Origin: Allacma fusca
Lineage: Eukaryota > Arthropoda > Collembola > Symphypleona > Sminthuridae
Direction: 5' to 3'
DNA length: 64,000 nt
NCBI GenBank assembly: GCA_947179485.1
Contig: OX359245.1
Span: 75,007,067-75,071,066 of the forward strand
Shown: positions 11,039 to 23,152 of the stretch, in pieces
Position numbering within the stretch: position 1 is the first letter of the stretch
Layout: each line of letters opens with the position of its first letter
Notes under the pieces: model-generated
The model's input: the letters and a program-made list of their open reading frames with translations, nothing else
What the model was told of the DNA's origin: nothing
Databases searched by the model: none
Translations under genes and position numbers: made by a program

Positions 11039-12899
11039 GGTTGGTATTTGTTTTGCAGAAAATTACAGGATTGAGCGATGGTTTAGAAACACTAGTGAAG
11101 GATGTACTGGTAGTAAACTCTAGAAATGAAAGAAATATTCTTAATTACCGAAATTAACTTGATCGACTACTATACCAGAAATACATATAAAATTAAAAGA
11201 AAAATCAGTTCTGGGTTTACTTCCTCAATACAATAGAATAAACAAGTAATTACACTACAATTAGCAAAACAAATTTTTGTTGCTCATGCCCATAAGGTCA
11301 AGTCTTCTGATTGTGAGTCAGAGGGGGAAGGGCAATTTCAAAATTGCGAGTATAAACAAACATTTGCAAATGTGTGTCAGAATCTGGACAGTGCTGGACG
11401 GCAAAGAGAAACCGATACTCGCATCCTTATCCTAATTGAGATTATCACTATTTCTGGTATCTATAATTGCCCATACCAATATCCATGTCAATGTTTTATA
11501 TACCGCACTATGAACTGTAATCAGATACCATGTACCTCTACCCGTAATGTCTCGAATAATATTCGAAAATGGTACTCAGATATCATAGCGTCGTGCCCGC
11601 ATTTGTACCCGAATTCTTTATCCAGATTTGTTTAAATACAATACATGACATAATGTATCAGAACTGAGGCAGTACTTTTAACTATAGATAGAGTTGTATT
11701 TGATTTTGTGTACCTTGTAAAAACTGGAAACGTTTTCAATAAGAAATTATAAGAATGGACTAGACGAAGATCTTTAAAACAAATTGAATTTCTACACAGT
11801 ACCACGCTCTGCAGAATGCCTCCATGCACTAATTGCAAGTATTTACAAGTTGCAGATTATTTCTCTCATCATTCCAAAGAAGGAATGGAGTCAAGATTTG
11901 CATTTCCCAATTTTCTGCAATTTACTCTAAAACACTTCAATTTACATGCCACTGTTTTTATGCTCTTGGAATACCTGTAAAGGTTAAAATATCGGTCCAA
12001 ACACGTCAAACATAAAATAAACCCATCTATATTTGCAAGATTTTACGGCATTTTAATGACCTACCAAACTCTAAACTAATAACCATTGAACTGTCAAGAA
12101 AAATGAATTAATCAAATCTTTCCAAATTTCACAAAACTTTGAAACATTTCTATAAAGCAAAAGCAGCAGACCTGGAATGTAAATAGTAAAGCAAATTTTT
12201 ACTGTTATAGCAACCAGCATTAAAGTAATTTGAAAAGAACGGAAAGAAACTGCTAAAAAGTAGGGAAATTTCCCCCGCAATTTTGTTGTTTATAAGCTGA
12301 TGAGCGAAGCGTTTGATTGATATTATATTTATGTCTGATGTCTGTTACCAACAAAGTCAAGCGTACTGTTCTTAAACATGTTAAACCTCGAAGAATCATG
12401 AAATGTGAAGGTAAGCCATAAAAATATTACAACACAAAACAAAAAACGGCGAAAGTGTTTTTTAACAATCTTCTTAAAACATCAGCCATTTCAAGAAATT
12501 TCACGTTTAATAATTACTATATTTATGGTATATATGGCAATATCTCAAGTTTTATTTTGATTTCTAAGGTTATTGCTATCGTTTAAAATATTTATTACCA
12601 GATCTCCACGAGTTCACCTTCTGACTTGTGCTTTAATTATTACTTTGTTTAATTGATTGTCCGTAGGTCCACTTGAAGATTGTCAAAAAATTGATTCACA
12701 CAGTTCCCGAGCTGTGATGAAAGGATAGTGGGATAGTTCTTAAGTTTCAATCTGAATTTGTTACGATTCCAGTTGAACTGTAATATAGCTACATACATCT
12801 ATAATTATAATATTTCCTTTAGTTGTATAAACAGTAGGTACTCGGGTTTTGAAATTACATTAACATAATTAATTATTTATTGTTCAGTACAATAATAAC
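11039..12899. other. Intergenic with a degenerate GATACC-type array
   Basis: 11040-11280 is the duplicated receptor upstream block (shared words ttacaggattg, tttagaaacact, gtttacttcct with 17221-17460). About 11372-11634 is a degenerate array of words such as gatacc and tacccg resembling the subterminal arrays of the short hAT-like elements; CAGAATCTGGA on the left and TCCAGATTTG on the right are roughly inverse, but I see no target duplication. The rest (11650-12870) is featureless to me. Confidence 0.4.
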
Positions 12900-13040
12900 G
12901 GGTAAAGATACCGGGAATGTTACGCAGCAACAATTTACATGCCATTGACGATAAAAATACAGCAATATTAGTTTTAGAAAATACTGTGATGCTACCATTA
13001 ACAGGCGCGACAGAAGGTAATATAAATTCTCCGTTTGAAA
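12900..13040 (-). pseudogene. Receptor exon 3 relic
   Basis: On the reverse strand the peptide PVNGSITVFSKTNIAVFL lines up with TGYGSIRTFSHNLGISMFLL of intact exon 3 copies. At nucleotide level, gaaaatactgtgatgctacc is close to the 10010-10030 region. Only this short middle part is recognisable. The call is tentative because the match is short and diverged. Confidence 0.45.
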
Positions 13041-13239
13041 ATGCAAATGGTAGTCGAGTTCTCATAATAAGGTTATTGAATAAATGGTTGAGTGAATACG
13101 CGTTTCAGATATAAATTGTCACTGTTATATGCTATTTGGGGCAAGTTCTGTATAAACCTTAAATGATGAGTAAAAAAGATGATGAGTTTATTGAGAATGA
13201 AAGCAGGTTAATGTAATAGAAGGGTAGCAAATAAACTGT

Positions 13240-14287
13240 TTCATACCCACATGTTCATAAATGAACCATCAACGTGGAAACAATATTTTCGGATTCAAGT
13301 CCTGAATATGTTTCTGTATACTGTGTGCACATTTCAATTCACACAGGATACCACTAATACAGGGGTTTGCAATTAACTATTGTGTTATTTAGGTTTTAAT
13401 GAGACTGAAAACAGGTGAACATAAAAGAAAAAACACTTCCTATTTACATAGCAAACATTCCGCATAACGAGAGAGGAAATTTTCCCAGGTGAAATTCATG
13501 TCTAGATGTAAATTTTATTACACAATTACCTTGAACTCACGGAAGCCTTTTTTGAATAATTGGAGCACGCAACTTATAAAAAATTCCCTTCCGTGTGTTA
13601 TAATTCCCTCCAATTTCTTCCATCACAAAATGAACTTGGCCATAGGAGAAATAATTGAACGGTAACTTCAGTTAAATTAAAACAAATGTATGCCGTTTAC
13701 TGAAGAATACACATAAAAATAATACCTTAAAGTCAAAACTGTTCCGTGTATTAGACTAATGCTTGGTTATGTGAATGCTCTAATTTGCTAGCAATAAGTT
13801 AATTATGTTCCGAATACCAAAATAATTAGGTTTGCGATTGCCTGGTGTGAAAAAACAGCATCGTTATTAGCCTTCAAAAGTGTCAAGGTATAAACAAGTG
13901 AACATAACGGAGAAAAAGATGACAAATTTCCTCATTATTTAGCAAATATTCCATAATACGAAATTTGTAAAATTGTTTGGGTTTGGGTATGCTCTAATTT
14001 GCATGTAATTAGTTAACTGTATTCCTAATATCAAACTGGTTAGGCTTGTGATTGCATGGTGGGGTAAAACAGCTCCGGATGCTATTGTAAATTCCCTACA
14101 AAATTGTCAAAGTGTAAACAATAGATAACAACGGAAAAAGAAGACCGATTTCCACATTATTTAGCAAATCTGACATAAAGCAAGAATGGTAAAATTTCTC
14201 CAGGTGCACTTACGCTTAGCTGAAATGTTTCACTGAAAGTTGTTTTAACAATTGGAGCATGCATTTAACAAATAATTTCGTTCCGCG
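13240..14287. repeat. Spacer module of the receptor cluster, partly in tandem
   Basis: The same non-coding module as near 5470-5890 and 32830-33690. The block with cctcattatttagcaaat occurs at about 13930 and again at about 14150, and the block with gttccgtgtattag near 13740 is shared with 32940. Two partial copies therefore follow one another here. No coding content was seen. Confidence 0.55.
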
Positions 14288-14289
14288 TA

Positions 14290-15233
14290 CAGTGAATTTC
14301 CCATATTGTGGTTTCCTCTTAGATGCCATTCACTCTTTACTGGCATCAAAACACACCCCGCTGGAGATTTACATTGTTAAAGGTATATAATGTATAGTTG
14401 CACCCGCTATAATGATATTCCCTCTATAATGTCACTATTATGTGTTACGGTGGCTGGAACAATGCAAAATTATAATGGCAGTTGGCATAACACTAGCTAT
14501 AAATAATGGCTACAAAAGTATAACATGATGTTATAAAACGTGCGGGAAGTAAATATTTGTTGTCTATTGGTTCAATTTTATTTTCAAATGTTAATACATA
14601 CCATGTAATTAATAATTGCGGTATACTGAAGCTCTAGTATGATTAGCTGAATTTACGCAATAGGATCAGCGACAAAAGCTAAAACGAACAGTTATGCTAC
14701 AAAACATTAACATTTTCACCTCTCACTTCTAATAAATTGAATAGTTATATTGAACATTTAATACGAGTAAAACAAGAGTTAACTAAAACCTCAAAGTGAA
14801 ACAAGCAGCCGAGTACTCAGTGGAAGTAATTTGTAATTCCATAATCTGAAGATGAAAATTCGGTTTCTGGAAGGACTCTGTATTCGTCATATGATGATTT
14901 GGAAATTGTACATGCAACAAAAATCTGAATTTATTCGTAAGGAGCTCCGACAAATCGGTCTGGAATGGTGTACTTGCAGTCGAAACGTTTGCTACTACTG
15001 GCATTATTACCAGTGTGTATCAATCTAAAGTTACTGGATATTTTAAACTCAATGAAGCTTAGCATACCTCATAATTTTACGTGTTCAGTACGAAATAAAT
15101 TATTTTATTTCGTTAGTTATTATTTATAAATATTAATAGTTTGTAGTTAGCCATTATTAAAATACTGTGGCATCTCTATATAGTGGCAGGAATTTGAAAC
15201 TCCCTTGGAAACCACTATATAGGAAATTCACTG
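14290..15233. mobile_element. pogo/Tc1-like element with TA duplication
   Basis: A 944-bp element. Both ends read CAGTGAATTTCC inward and stay similar for about 27 bases (ending gtggtttcc), in inverted orientation. TA flanks both sides (14288-14289 and 15234-15235). The paralogous spacer near 33280 reads straight through (cgtataagacaaa), giving the empty site. TA duplication and CAGTG ends fit the Tc1/mariner superfamily, pogo-like group. No transposase frame is visible, so this is a non-autonomous copy. Confidence 0.75.
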
Positions 15234-15852
15234 TAAAAGACAAATTTATATTGTCCTTTGAGTTTGATATGATTTTACGTAAAGTTTTTACTCGGACGTT
15301 TTTAGGCAACTTGAATTAAAGAAAGCTATCATAATCCAGTATTAAATTTACTTTGAAAATGTGTCATCAACACAGGTATTCTTACAGGGTTCGCTACCCG
15401 AATATTTTTCAGTCTACAGTGCTTGTACATACTTCAATTCATTTAACATAATTTTATTACTGCGGATTGTAACTAACAATTGAGCATTTTCCCACAATGT
15501 GCTCGAGTGATTTCGTTTTGGCTTGCTATGCTATTGAATTTCACTTCGATGTTTTTAAAGGAAGATTTTGGAAATCAATATTTTCAGCTTTGTAATGATG
15601 GTATTTATGCTTATTTTCTACATTCTCTAAATCTGCACCAAAAAAGGAACCTTAGTTGAAGGTTCTTTATGAAATAATGAGTTGGAGCATGCAATGAGCA
15701 ATAAAATCCGTTCTCCATATAATACTATGGTACGTGCAAATGGCCGGGTTATGCTCATACCCGGCGGGTATATATCAAATTTCAATTCCCTTTTGTGGAA
15801 TTTATATAACTTACTCTGGGTGTATACAATACGTTTGACTACACCAGCGCAT
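15234..15852. repeat. 3' flank of the 15.9-kb receptor, paralog of the giant element's target site
   Basis: Non-coding. It matches 33270-33697 followed by 62495-63010, i.e. the two sides of the giant LTR element joined. The bases ccatataatactatgg at 15715-15730 correspond to the uninterrupted target, with ATAT at 15717-15720. Shared landmarks include aaaaaaggaacctta and tatgcaatga-like words. Confidence 0.7.
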
Positions 15853-17189
15853 TTAACTAATACCAATCAAAAGACTAGCTATGGTTCGTGCTACAAAATC
15901 CACAAATACACGTGTGGATTCCCTTTCGATTGTGTGAAAGGGACCAATTTTAACACCAACTGGGACGATCGCCAGAATTCGTTTTTTGCACCACAAAACG
16001 TTTTTGCGATTGATACAATTCAACCTGGATAATAGCCTCAGTTCAATTTTGATCTCCTCCATATACTCCGGAATGGAAAAGGCGTTCCCAAACACAAGAA
16101 CAAAAACAGTACTCACACACATTGATGTTCCAAGTAAGAGCAAAGAAAAACCAAGGTTATGAGAAAATGCTCGAATACCACCAAAACCCGTCATTATCGC
16201 AACAGCAAGTGTAACTAGCTTGTAAGAGTATAACGCAAGTGAGTAACCCTCATTATACATCTGAATTAGGAGCTGAGCAGTTACACAATGTGAAATTAAT
16301 TGAACCGGGTTCTGTTGTCGTAGTGGACGATGTCTGTGAAAATTATAAAAGTTAGTAAGCGTAACAACAACATGATGTTACAAAATAGTATCTTTAACTC
16401 ACCACAAAGACTCAATTCTCTGTTGCAATGTTCTGCTCGTGATTTCAAAAAACAAAATGCAATTAGTCAAAAACAATGCTCCTGCCAAACAGTACATGCA
16501 CTCCAAGATTAATTCTTGTAACCAGAGTATCACGAATGTCAATGGGTTCCGCAGCGACATGTAAAGGAAATGGTACAGATGAAGTTTTGTGCAAAATATA
16601 GTGACAAAAATTCCCAGACTCGGACAAACTACAATAACCATGTATGGGAGCAGAATCACAAATTTCTCCCGAAACGTCAACTTCTTGTCAAGCTGGAGTT
16701 GGTGATGAGAACGAGATCCTGTGGTTATTTTGATGTAATTATTGATGGATTTTGTTTAGATTGATTACGATTACACACACCATAAACCGAAATGTTATAA
16801 CCACCTTTATTTTTTGAGCTCCAAGTTTGTCCAACAAATGCATAGTTAAAAATTGTAACTGTGATACCAGGGCTCCGAAAATACATCCGAAATTGTAGGA
16901 TAAGTGCAAAGGCAAATGCAAGAGCAAACATGGCTTGTACAGCAATGTCCTGTGTGGATGTTGTGTCATCATATGCGAAAAGTTTTAAAATCAAGAAATA
17001 CCAGGCGAGATACACTCGAAAGGCCCCATACAAAAACCAGGTGAAAGAAATAATTCTGCTCTTAGATTTTCCTGCACACATCTCTACTCTTTCTCCTTCC
17101 TTGAGAATAAGTTCAAAAGGGTGTAAACCAAGTTTCGCTGCTACTTGTATCATATAAAGATAGCATTTCGTATCTGTAGAACGCGGCAT
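15853..17189 (-). pseudogene. Receptor gene with a stop formed at the exon 2/3 junction
   Basis: Exons 17189-16805, 16718-16403 and 16333-15853 (385, 316 and 481 nt) keep the family's phases and give 394 codons including the stop. Each exon alone is open. The start is MPRSTDTKCYLYMIQVAAKL and the end is the PVGVKIGPFHTIEREST block followed by LLIGIS. The codon split between exons 2 and 3 is arginine (AG plus A or G) in the three other full copies. Here exon 2 ends TG and exon 3 begins A, which makes TGA at about codon 234. The first donor is also weak (GTGGTT). The gene is therefore probably broken, although no single exon shows it. Alternative splicing could avoid the stop, but I see no better site. 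Confidence 0.7.
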
Positions 17190-17889
17190 ACTTGTACTTT
17201 GCTTTTTTTTGTAGTAAATTACAGGACTGGGCGTTGATGTTTAGAAACACTTGAATCTGACTGGAGTGACTGCTGGAGACTTAAAATGACAACTGATGTC
17301 TGAAACGTAGAAGGACCTGAACTAGAGGCTTAACAGGTTCAAAATTTGATGAACAATACCAATATTCTAGGATATTAAAGTAACAATTTAACCGGAACTA
17401 CCCCAGGAAAACAGGAGAAAAAAATAATTGCGAGTTTACTTCCTAAAATGTTGTTCCAGTATTTACCTGAACAAGCTCAATTAATATTATTAAATACTAT
17501 TTTCGTTATTGGCACTTTTGATTACAATCATTTTATCAAACGTTATTACTAAAAAATACCGTGCTTAAATATTTAGGATTATACAAATCTGTTTACTCAT
17601 ATTCCGTGAATATAATACTATTATACTATGGAAAACATAAAAAATCTATATTCACTGCAAATATGGGATATCACCCGAAATTGTGCGCTACAGTATGAAA
17701 ATAAGGAGGGAAACATTATGATTGCGACATTTTTTATAAATGTTTTCCAAGTTGGTAGTATGGCAACACTAAGTCAAATTTTTCCCCAGATTTTCAAAAA
17801 TGTGTTCCATTGGCATGTTAGATTATTTTAATACCCGTCAAAAGATGTTTTCAAGAGATGCTGAATCTATTTTTCAAAACACTTCACAA
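17190..17889. other. Upstream block of the 17.2-kb receptor, no gene seen
   Basis: 17221-17460 resembles the upstream sequences of the 11038 and 23279 receptor copies (ttacaggactggg, tttagaaacacttgaa, gtttacttcct), so it may hold the shared promoter and 5' leader. I could not identify a specific promoter element. The remainder is featureless. Confidence 0.45.
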
Positions 17890-18072
17890 GTTAACCCGAT
17901 GGTTCAAATTCATGCTTTGCATGTGATTGGCTATAACTCATAAATTGTGATGAGAATATTAAGAATTTTTTTCCAGGTTTTGTAATATCATGTGTAAATT
18001 TTCTGTTCATGATGGGTAAGGCCCAAATGAAATAAAACTGACCCTTTGTTTGGTCGATTGATGATGATGATG

Positions 18073-18175
18073 TATTTGGGGACGCGTTTTCCTTGCCCGA
18101 ATACACAAAAATTGTCAAAATTGAACTGTCACTATTATACATGCTGAAATGTGCCGATCGTAAAAGCATTTCTTG
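18073..18175 (+). pseudogene. 103-bp receptor exon 3 fragment inside the Polinton fossil
   Basis: This plus-strand stretch matches 30622-30724 of the plus-strand receptor with about four differences in 103 bases (roughly 96 percent by eye). It encodes the segment from FGDAFSLPEY to CADRKSIS. Homology starts and stops abruptly: the left neighbour is a gatgatgatg tract, the right neighbour is the MAKVMRVV frame. No other receptor sequence adjoins it. It is therefore a transferred scrap, not the remnant of a resident gene. Confidence 0.8.
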
Positions 18176-18997
18176 TTTTCCACTTTGGTTTCCTTGTGAG
18201 TCTATGACATATGGACGCTCCAATACTTTCACAACAGCATATTTTGATAAATTTTGGCGTCTTTAGATTTTGTTTTACGACTCCTTGGTGAACATCGAGC
18301 TTTGAGGACACCTTTTCAGTTAAATTGTTTGCTATAGGAGCGGAAAGGCTTGGTTTAATTACGTGATTAGGAGTTTCACTGGCGGTTTCCGCCTCTGACA
18401 TGGGTTTATGTTCATTGACTGACGTGTTTATTTCGCTTTTATATAGTTTCATAAGCTCTTCATAAAGAGCGGGAGAAACAACTCGCATAACTTTAGCCAT
18501 TACTGTGCATATAATAAAACAATTTCACTCGTAAACACTTTTAAAAACACTCGCTAATATGGCTTTCACTAGGTTTTGGTTTCGCAAAAGCAGGCGTTTG
18601 GCCGCCTCTTTATCGTTCGAATTGATTCTAATTTTCTTTACGAATTTACAAACTTTTGAGTTTTTCTTTTTACAAACCAACAGCAGCACGGCCAGCACCA
18701 CGTCTGTGACGGATGTTGTTTCGCGTTTGTACTGAATTGTTTATGCTTGCTCGTTGAATATGGCCTCCACCAGACTGGGGTTTTCTACGTTTCGGCTTTG
18801 CCGCGCCCTGACTCTGTCCCACCTTTAGTGGAATTAAATATGACGTTCCTTCCGATCCAAGACCTGCGCTACAACCACCAGCCATTAAAGTTCCCTCCAC
18901 AGACCCACTTCCGAATTGTAACTGATTTAATTTAGGCTCCAGGAAGCAGGCGTTGTCGTTACACTCTACTTGGTGCATGACCAAACTGTTATTGATT

Positions 18998-20600
18998 TTA
19001 GAAACGGGGTTTGAAGTGTAAAAATACACTTGTTTCAGATTTGCTTAAATCCCAAGGTTGAAAATGTTCATCGACGACATCGACGCGTAAAATCGAAACT
19101 TGTTCGCAGTTGAGCGGGACGTATGTGACTGGATAAAAATCTTTTTCTACTTCGACATTTATTTGCTTACTCATTTGAAGCTCGGCAATCACAGGCACAT
19201 GCTGACTGTTAAAGTATTGATTTTCCACACAGTTTAATAAAATCAATAGTCGTTTTGTGCCTGAATCTACGGGAATAATTTCATCTTCACCCTCCTCAAT
19301 TTCACGGAGAATTTCCTCCTGAACAACAATTTCGTAGCCCACTTGAACACGCGTACCATTCTCAAAGCGAGTTTCAATGGGTATTTCAAAGTAACGTTTT
19401 ATTGGTGCAGGAAGATCAATGGAAAAGTTTCGTGGTATATCATTCACAAACATGTCACCATTTCCATATTGAAATTTAATGCCAAATTCCGGAAACTTTT
19501 CATTCTTAAATGTGTTGTTTAATTCCTGTAAGACGTCTGATACCTTTGTAGTTGCAGGTTCCTTCATAGGCAAGAATAGAATATTAGTGTAGCCAAGACG
19601 AAAATATAAGGGATCGCCTGAATATATGCGCTTAAATTCCACATCGTTGAAAGCTGCTAATGCTACTTCCTTTTCAATTTCAAATTTTTCCCGGTTAAAT
19701 CCCAGGCATCTTACAATTGGTTCAGGCAATGTGATGTAGTCAGATTAATGACCACCCTTTTCCCCAACGGTAATAGTGCATAGGTTTTTAGAATCAAATT
19801 CAAAATTGACAGTGAAGCCCGAGTCAAGTAGTCGACCTGACAACGCTGTAAAGAAACGTTTAAAATTTGTTTCTTGATGCTTGTAGAATACGGGCATTCC
19901 TTAGAACTGTTGATCAATTATAACCAAGATGCTTTTATAGTTATGCTTCACGCTGGAAATGGTGAATTGTGTTTGAGCTGGTAGCTTCTTATAAACATCC
20001 TCGGAAACAATGTCTTCGGCAGAGTATCTTCCGCGTAAAAAATGTTTCCGCTTAAAACCTAGGAGAGCAGCTAGATTTGCAGATAGTTCCAACACTTCAT
20101 CCGGCGCATCAAAGTTTTGAACGACTGTTACCAAGAATTTATTGTCGGGTAATGCTCGAGTTGGAAAAGAAACTTTGATATTGCTTGCCGATTATGAGTC
20201 ATTGAGACGGCTTATATACTGTGCGAAACTGGGATCAGTGTTTTTTTATTTTAACAGCAGGAGGTAGATAGCCTGGAAATATAGGCCCAGAAGGAATATC
20301 GGTATCTGCTTGTATTGCACGACGAGTTACACGAGGACGCACCACTTTCTTTACAAGCTTTGTTTTTCGCACGATCTGGACTTTGGGCTGAGGAGTATAT
20401 CTCAATTTCATAATGCCGACGTCGTACATACCACGTTCTAATATTATTGGACGAGATAAACCATTTACAATGTTACCAACTAAACCAACACCGTTTGGAT
20501 TAGACTTGTTCGGTACGACCGCGTAGAAATTCGTCAAGGCGGAGGGTGAGTTGCCGCGGGAACCACCCAACTTGTATTCTGTATGCACTGACATGTTCAC
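18998..20600 (-). other. Minor-capsid/penton-like remnants of the Polinton fossil
   Basis: The start at 20600 has NFYAVVPNKS and later LSRPIILERGMYDVGIMKL, resembling the N-terminal part of Polinton minor capsid (penton-like) proteins, where a short segment precedes a 'PI.L.G.wevgl' region. The piece at 19729-18998 ends DLSKSETSVFLHFKPRF, like the C-terminal LHF(R/K) end of that family. Assignment is from memory of the family and needs a profile search. Broken. Confidence 0.5.
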
Positions 20601-20602
20601 TG

Positions 20603-22222
20603 CTACTGTAGATCGGCTGATAATGCTGCTGCGGTTACTATTTTTCTCTCTGTTTTATTATCCTGTTCACCACTTGATTGCTCACTAGATGGACCGGGTA
20701 CCTCTTCCTTGCCACCGTCGATTTTTGCGAGTTTCAACTCCTCGGAATAAAATTGACCAGTAATGTCTTCAGGGGGTTCCCCTAAATCCTCCAACAAATA
20801 CGTATATTATTTTTTTTATTTGGGGCTTATACTCCGATTTCTTGCCCTTAAGGCCTTACAGAGTTTTCTTTACCTCCTTTATTCTCTTTTTAATTTATTT
20901 ACAAATTGGAGCCATTCTGGCCCATTAGCTGCGTACTGTGAAGTGGGGCGGCCGCCCATTCCACACTTACTCAACCACAGGCCTGCATGTAAACTCGTCA
21001 TCATATGACTAATAACCGAAGGTAGAGGTCTAGGCCCTCGCTACGTGTGCAGTCCGCTATACATTAGCACATACAGTTTCAAAGCACATACCCGGTGTCA
21101 CACACAGCATCCCCAGTCTTGCAAGCATGTATATCATCACACACATACGCAGACTTAGCTATAGAGAGAGAGAGTGAAATGTGAAGCTACAGGTAGAGAC
21201 AGAGGATATGCAGACAAGGGAGGAGACACGGGACATGCCACGGACACAATCTTATCCGAGATATCAGCAGTCGAAGTATATACAAATACACCAATTCATC
21301 TTACGAATCATTATCAGTGTACGGCACACACTACTCCTGCTGATACTCTTCCAAGAATGCGCAACATGCCTCCAGACCTCAACAAATACGTATATGGATA
21401 CGTATCTTGAACCTTTGCAATGCAAAAGACTTCACGAGACCATGACTCACTATAGCCTGCATACGCAACGACGCTCGCTTATAAAATGAATCTATTAGAA
21501 CGTTATTTTTGTATTATTACATAATATCTCACCCTTTTCAAATAAATTTTTTGCGCGGGAAATTCGAACCAAATCGTTTACTTTGAATTTTGGCGCGCGT
21601 CTCGACGGATCCGATTTTTCATTTAAATATTTTCCATACATTCGCGGCCAAATTTCGTATTTATCTCGAACTGTAACCGCATTTGGAGCCATCCCTATGG
21701 TTCTATGAAAACTATTATTATAATTGTCCCGAAAATCTTGCTGAACGTTGAAAATTTTATTCTGAGTCATTTAACGTTGCAATTTTGTAAACAGTGTTCG
21801 TATTATTCTCTCAGCCATCGCTGCATTTATATGACTATACACATGATATGGTTTAATATCATTTTCCTTCTGAAATTTTCGAAAATGTTTCGACGTAAAT
21901 TCCGCCCTTGATCAGTATACAAATACATAGGCTTAGCATTTGCCTCCTTCATAATGGAACTAAAAGCCTTTATCATTGATTCGCTATCCTTGGACTTTAT
22001 CATCCTTGCATAAGCCCTCTTGCTGAAACTGTCAACAACAATCAATATAAACGTGTTACAATTGTTCCAAGGAGCAATATTCGCAATATCCTTCAAATCC
22101 GCTGACCAGGTTTGATTAATAAAATTGACCATTATCTTCCGTCTCTTAATCCTATGACGAACGGGTCGATTTAAAGCATAAGAATCAAGTTGTAATAATT
22201 CCCTTTCAATAGCTCGTTTATC
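20603..22222 (-). other. Polinton-type integrase remnants, with an insertion at about 20800-21490
   Basis: Pieces: LDSYALNRPVRHR then WSADLKDI and ILIVVDSFSKRAYA, then YLYTDQGRN (catalytic-core landmarks of a retroviral-type integrase), then RTIGMAPNAVT and KVNDLVRISRAKNLFEKGE (C-terminal landmarks), and at 20797 the end-like piece DITGQFYSEELKLAKI. The stretch 20800-21490 between the last two pieces is unrelated non-coding DNA and looks like an insertion. Part of the broken Polinton fossil. Confidence 0.6.
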
Positions 22223-23152
22223 CTAGTAGAAATACTAAAACGCAGCAAAATAACTGGTATTAAACTTCTCACTACCGAAATTCACATCCTTCTATACGCC
22301 GACGCCATGATTCTCATGGCCACAACTGTAAGAGAACTACAAAAACAAATTAATTTATTACGCGAATTCTTTAAAGCAAATCATCTTAAGGTTAATCTTG
22401 GAAAACCAAAATATTTGTCTTTAGAAGATAAGGAAGACTGAAAGATTTTACTGGGATAACGAAGCAATTGAATTGGTGAATAGTTACACATATCTTGGAG
22501 TTCCTCTTAAATACAATGGGAAATTTACGCTGGCAAAAGATCACTTCGTGGGAAAAGCTAAAGCAAAGCAATCACAACTGTTCCAACTGATATATAAGAG
22601 CCGCATATCTAACATCAAGACCTGTACTAAGCTTTTTAAATCCTTAGTGAACTCAATACTCTTGTATTGCTCACTCATTTCGGCATTAGAATATCTAGAT
22701 GAAATCGAAAGTTTTCAAGCCAGATTTCTTCGAAGACTATTAAATGCAAGCAATCTCACACCGGACTATATACGTCGACTGGAAACAGACACTCCCAACA
22801 TAAAATCCGCCTTTTTTAAAGCGACTATGCAATTCATTAGGAGACTACTAACAAAACCTGACACAACACTAAGTTACATTGCCCTCCGTGAACAGCGCAT
22901 GAACGGAACAACGGAAACATACAACTGGTGGAAAAGGGTTGAATGCGTTTTTAGAGAGCATTGCAACAAGAACATGACCCAAGCAGCATTGACTACCTGA
23001 AGGCAAATTATTCTAGTTATCGGAACTTACAATCTGTGGTTAGTAAACGAAGATGTGCGAAAGATGGTAGAAGGGAGAACGATGAAACACTACTGCCAAA
23101 TAAAAACGAAGATCCGACTCCGTGAATTCTACAACATAGATCTCACATAGGT
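22223..23152 (+). mobile_element. 5'-truncated LINE (non-LTR reverse transcriptase) fragment
   Basis: The plus strand encodes the end of a reverse transcriptase. LLYADAMILMA (near 22285) is the catalytic YADD region with alanine in the last position. Then HLKVNLGKPKYL, and after a frame change NSYTYLGVPLKYNGKF, followed by the long C-terminal stretch to QAALTT (22997). The last about 150 bp look like LINE-derived tail in other frames. The left edge abuts the Polinton integrase remnant and the right edge lies inside receptor exon 1. It is an inactive fragment with no endonuclease. I cannot place the clade. Confidence 0.7.

Larger units (their letters stand above)
17890..22222 (-). mobile_element. 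Polinton/adintovirus-like fossil, broken
   Basis: A run of minus-strand protein remnants typical of Polintons: an integrase region (about 22222-20603), a minor-capsid/penton-like region (about 20600-18998), a small basic Gly-rich frame (about 19029-18670) and a frame starting MAKVMRVVSPALYEELMKLY (18500, end unclear). No polymerase, ATPase or terminal repeats are visible, so only part of the element remains. It is clearly broken, with roughly five or more breaks plus an insertion, and is bounded on the right by a LINE. It is old relative to the giant LTR element. The left limit is uncertain. Confidence 0.65.

Noticed and set aside
11372-11635. Another hAT-like element
   Set aside because: The word array and rough inverse ends are suggestive, but there is no target duplication or clear boundary.
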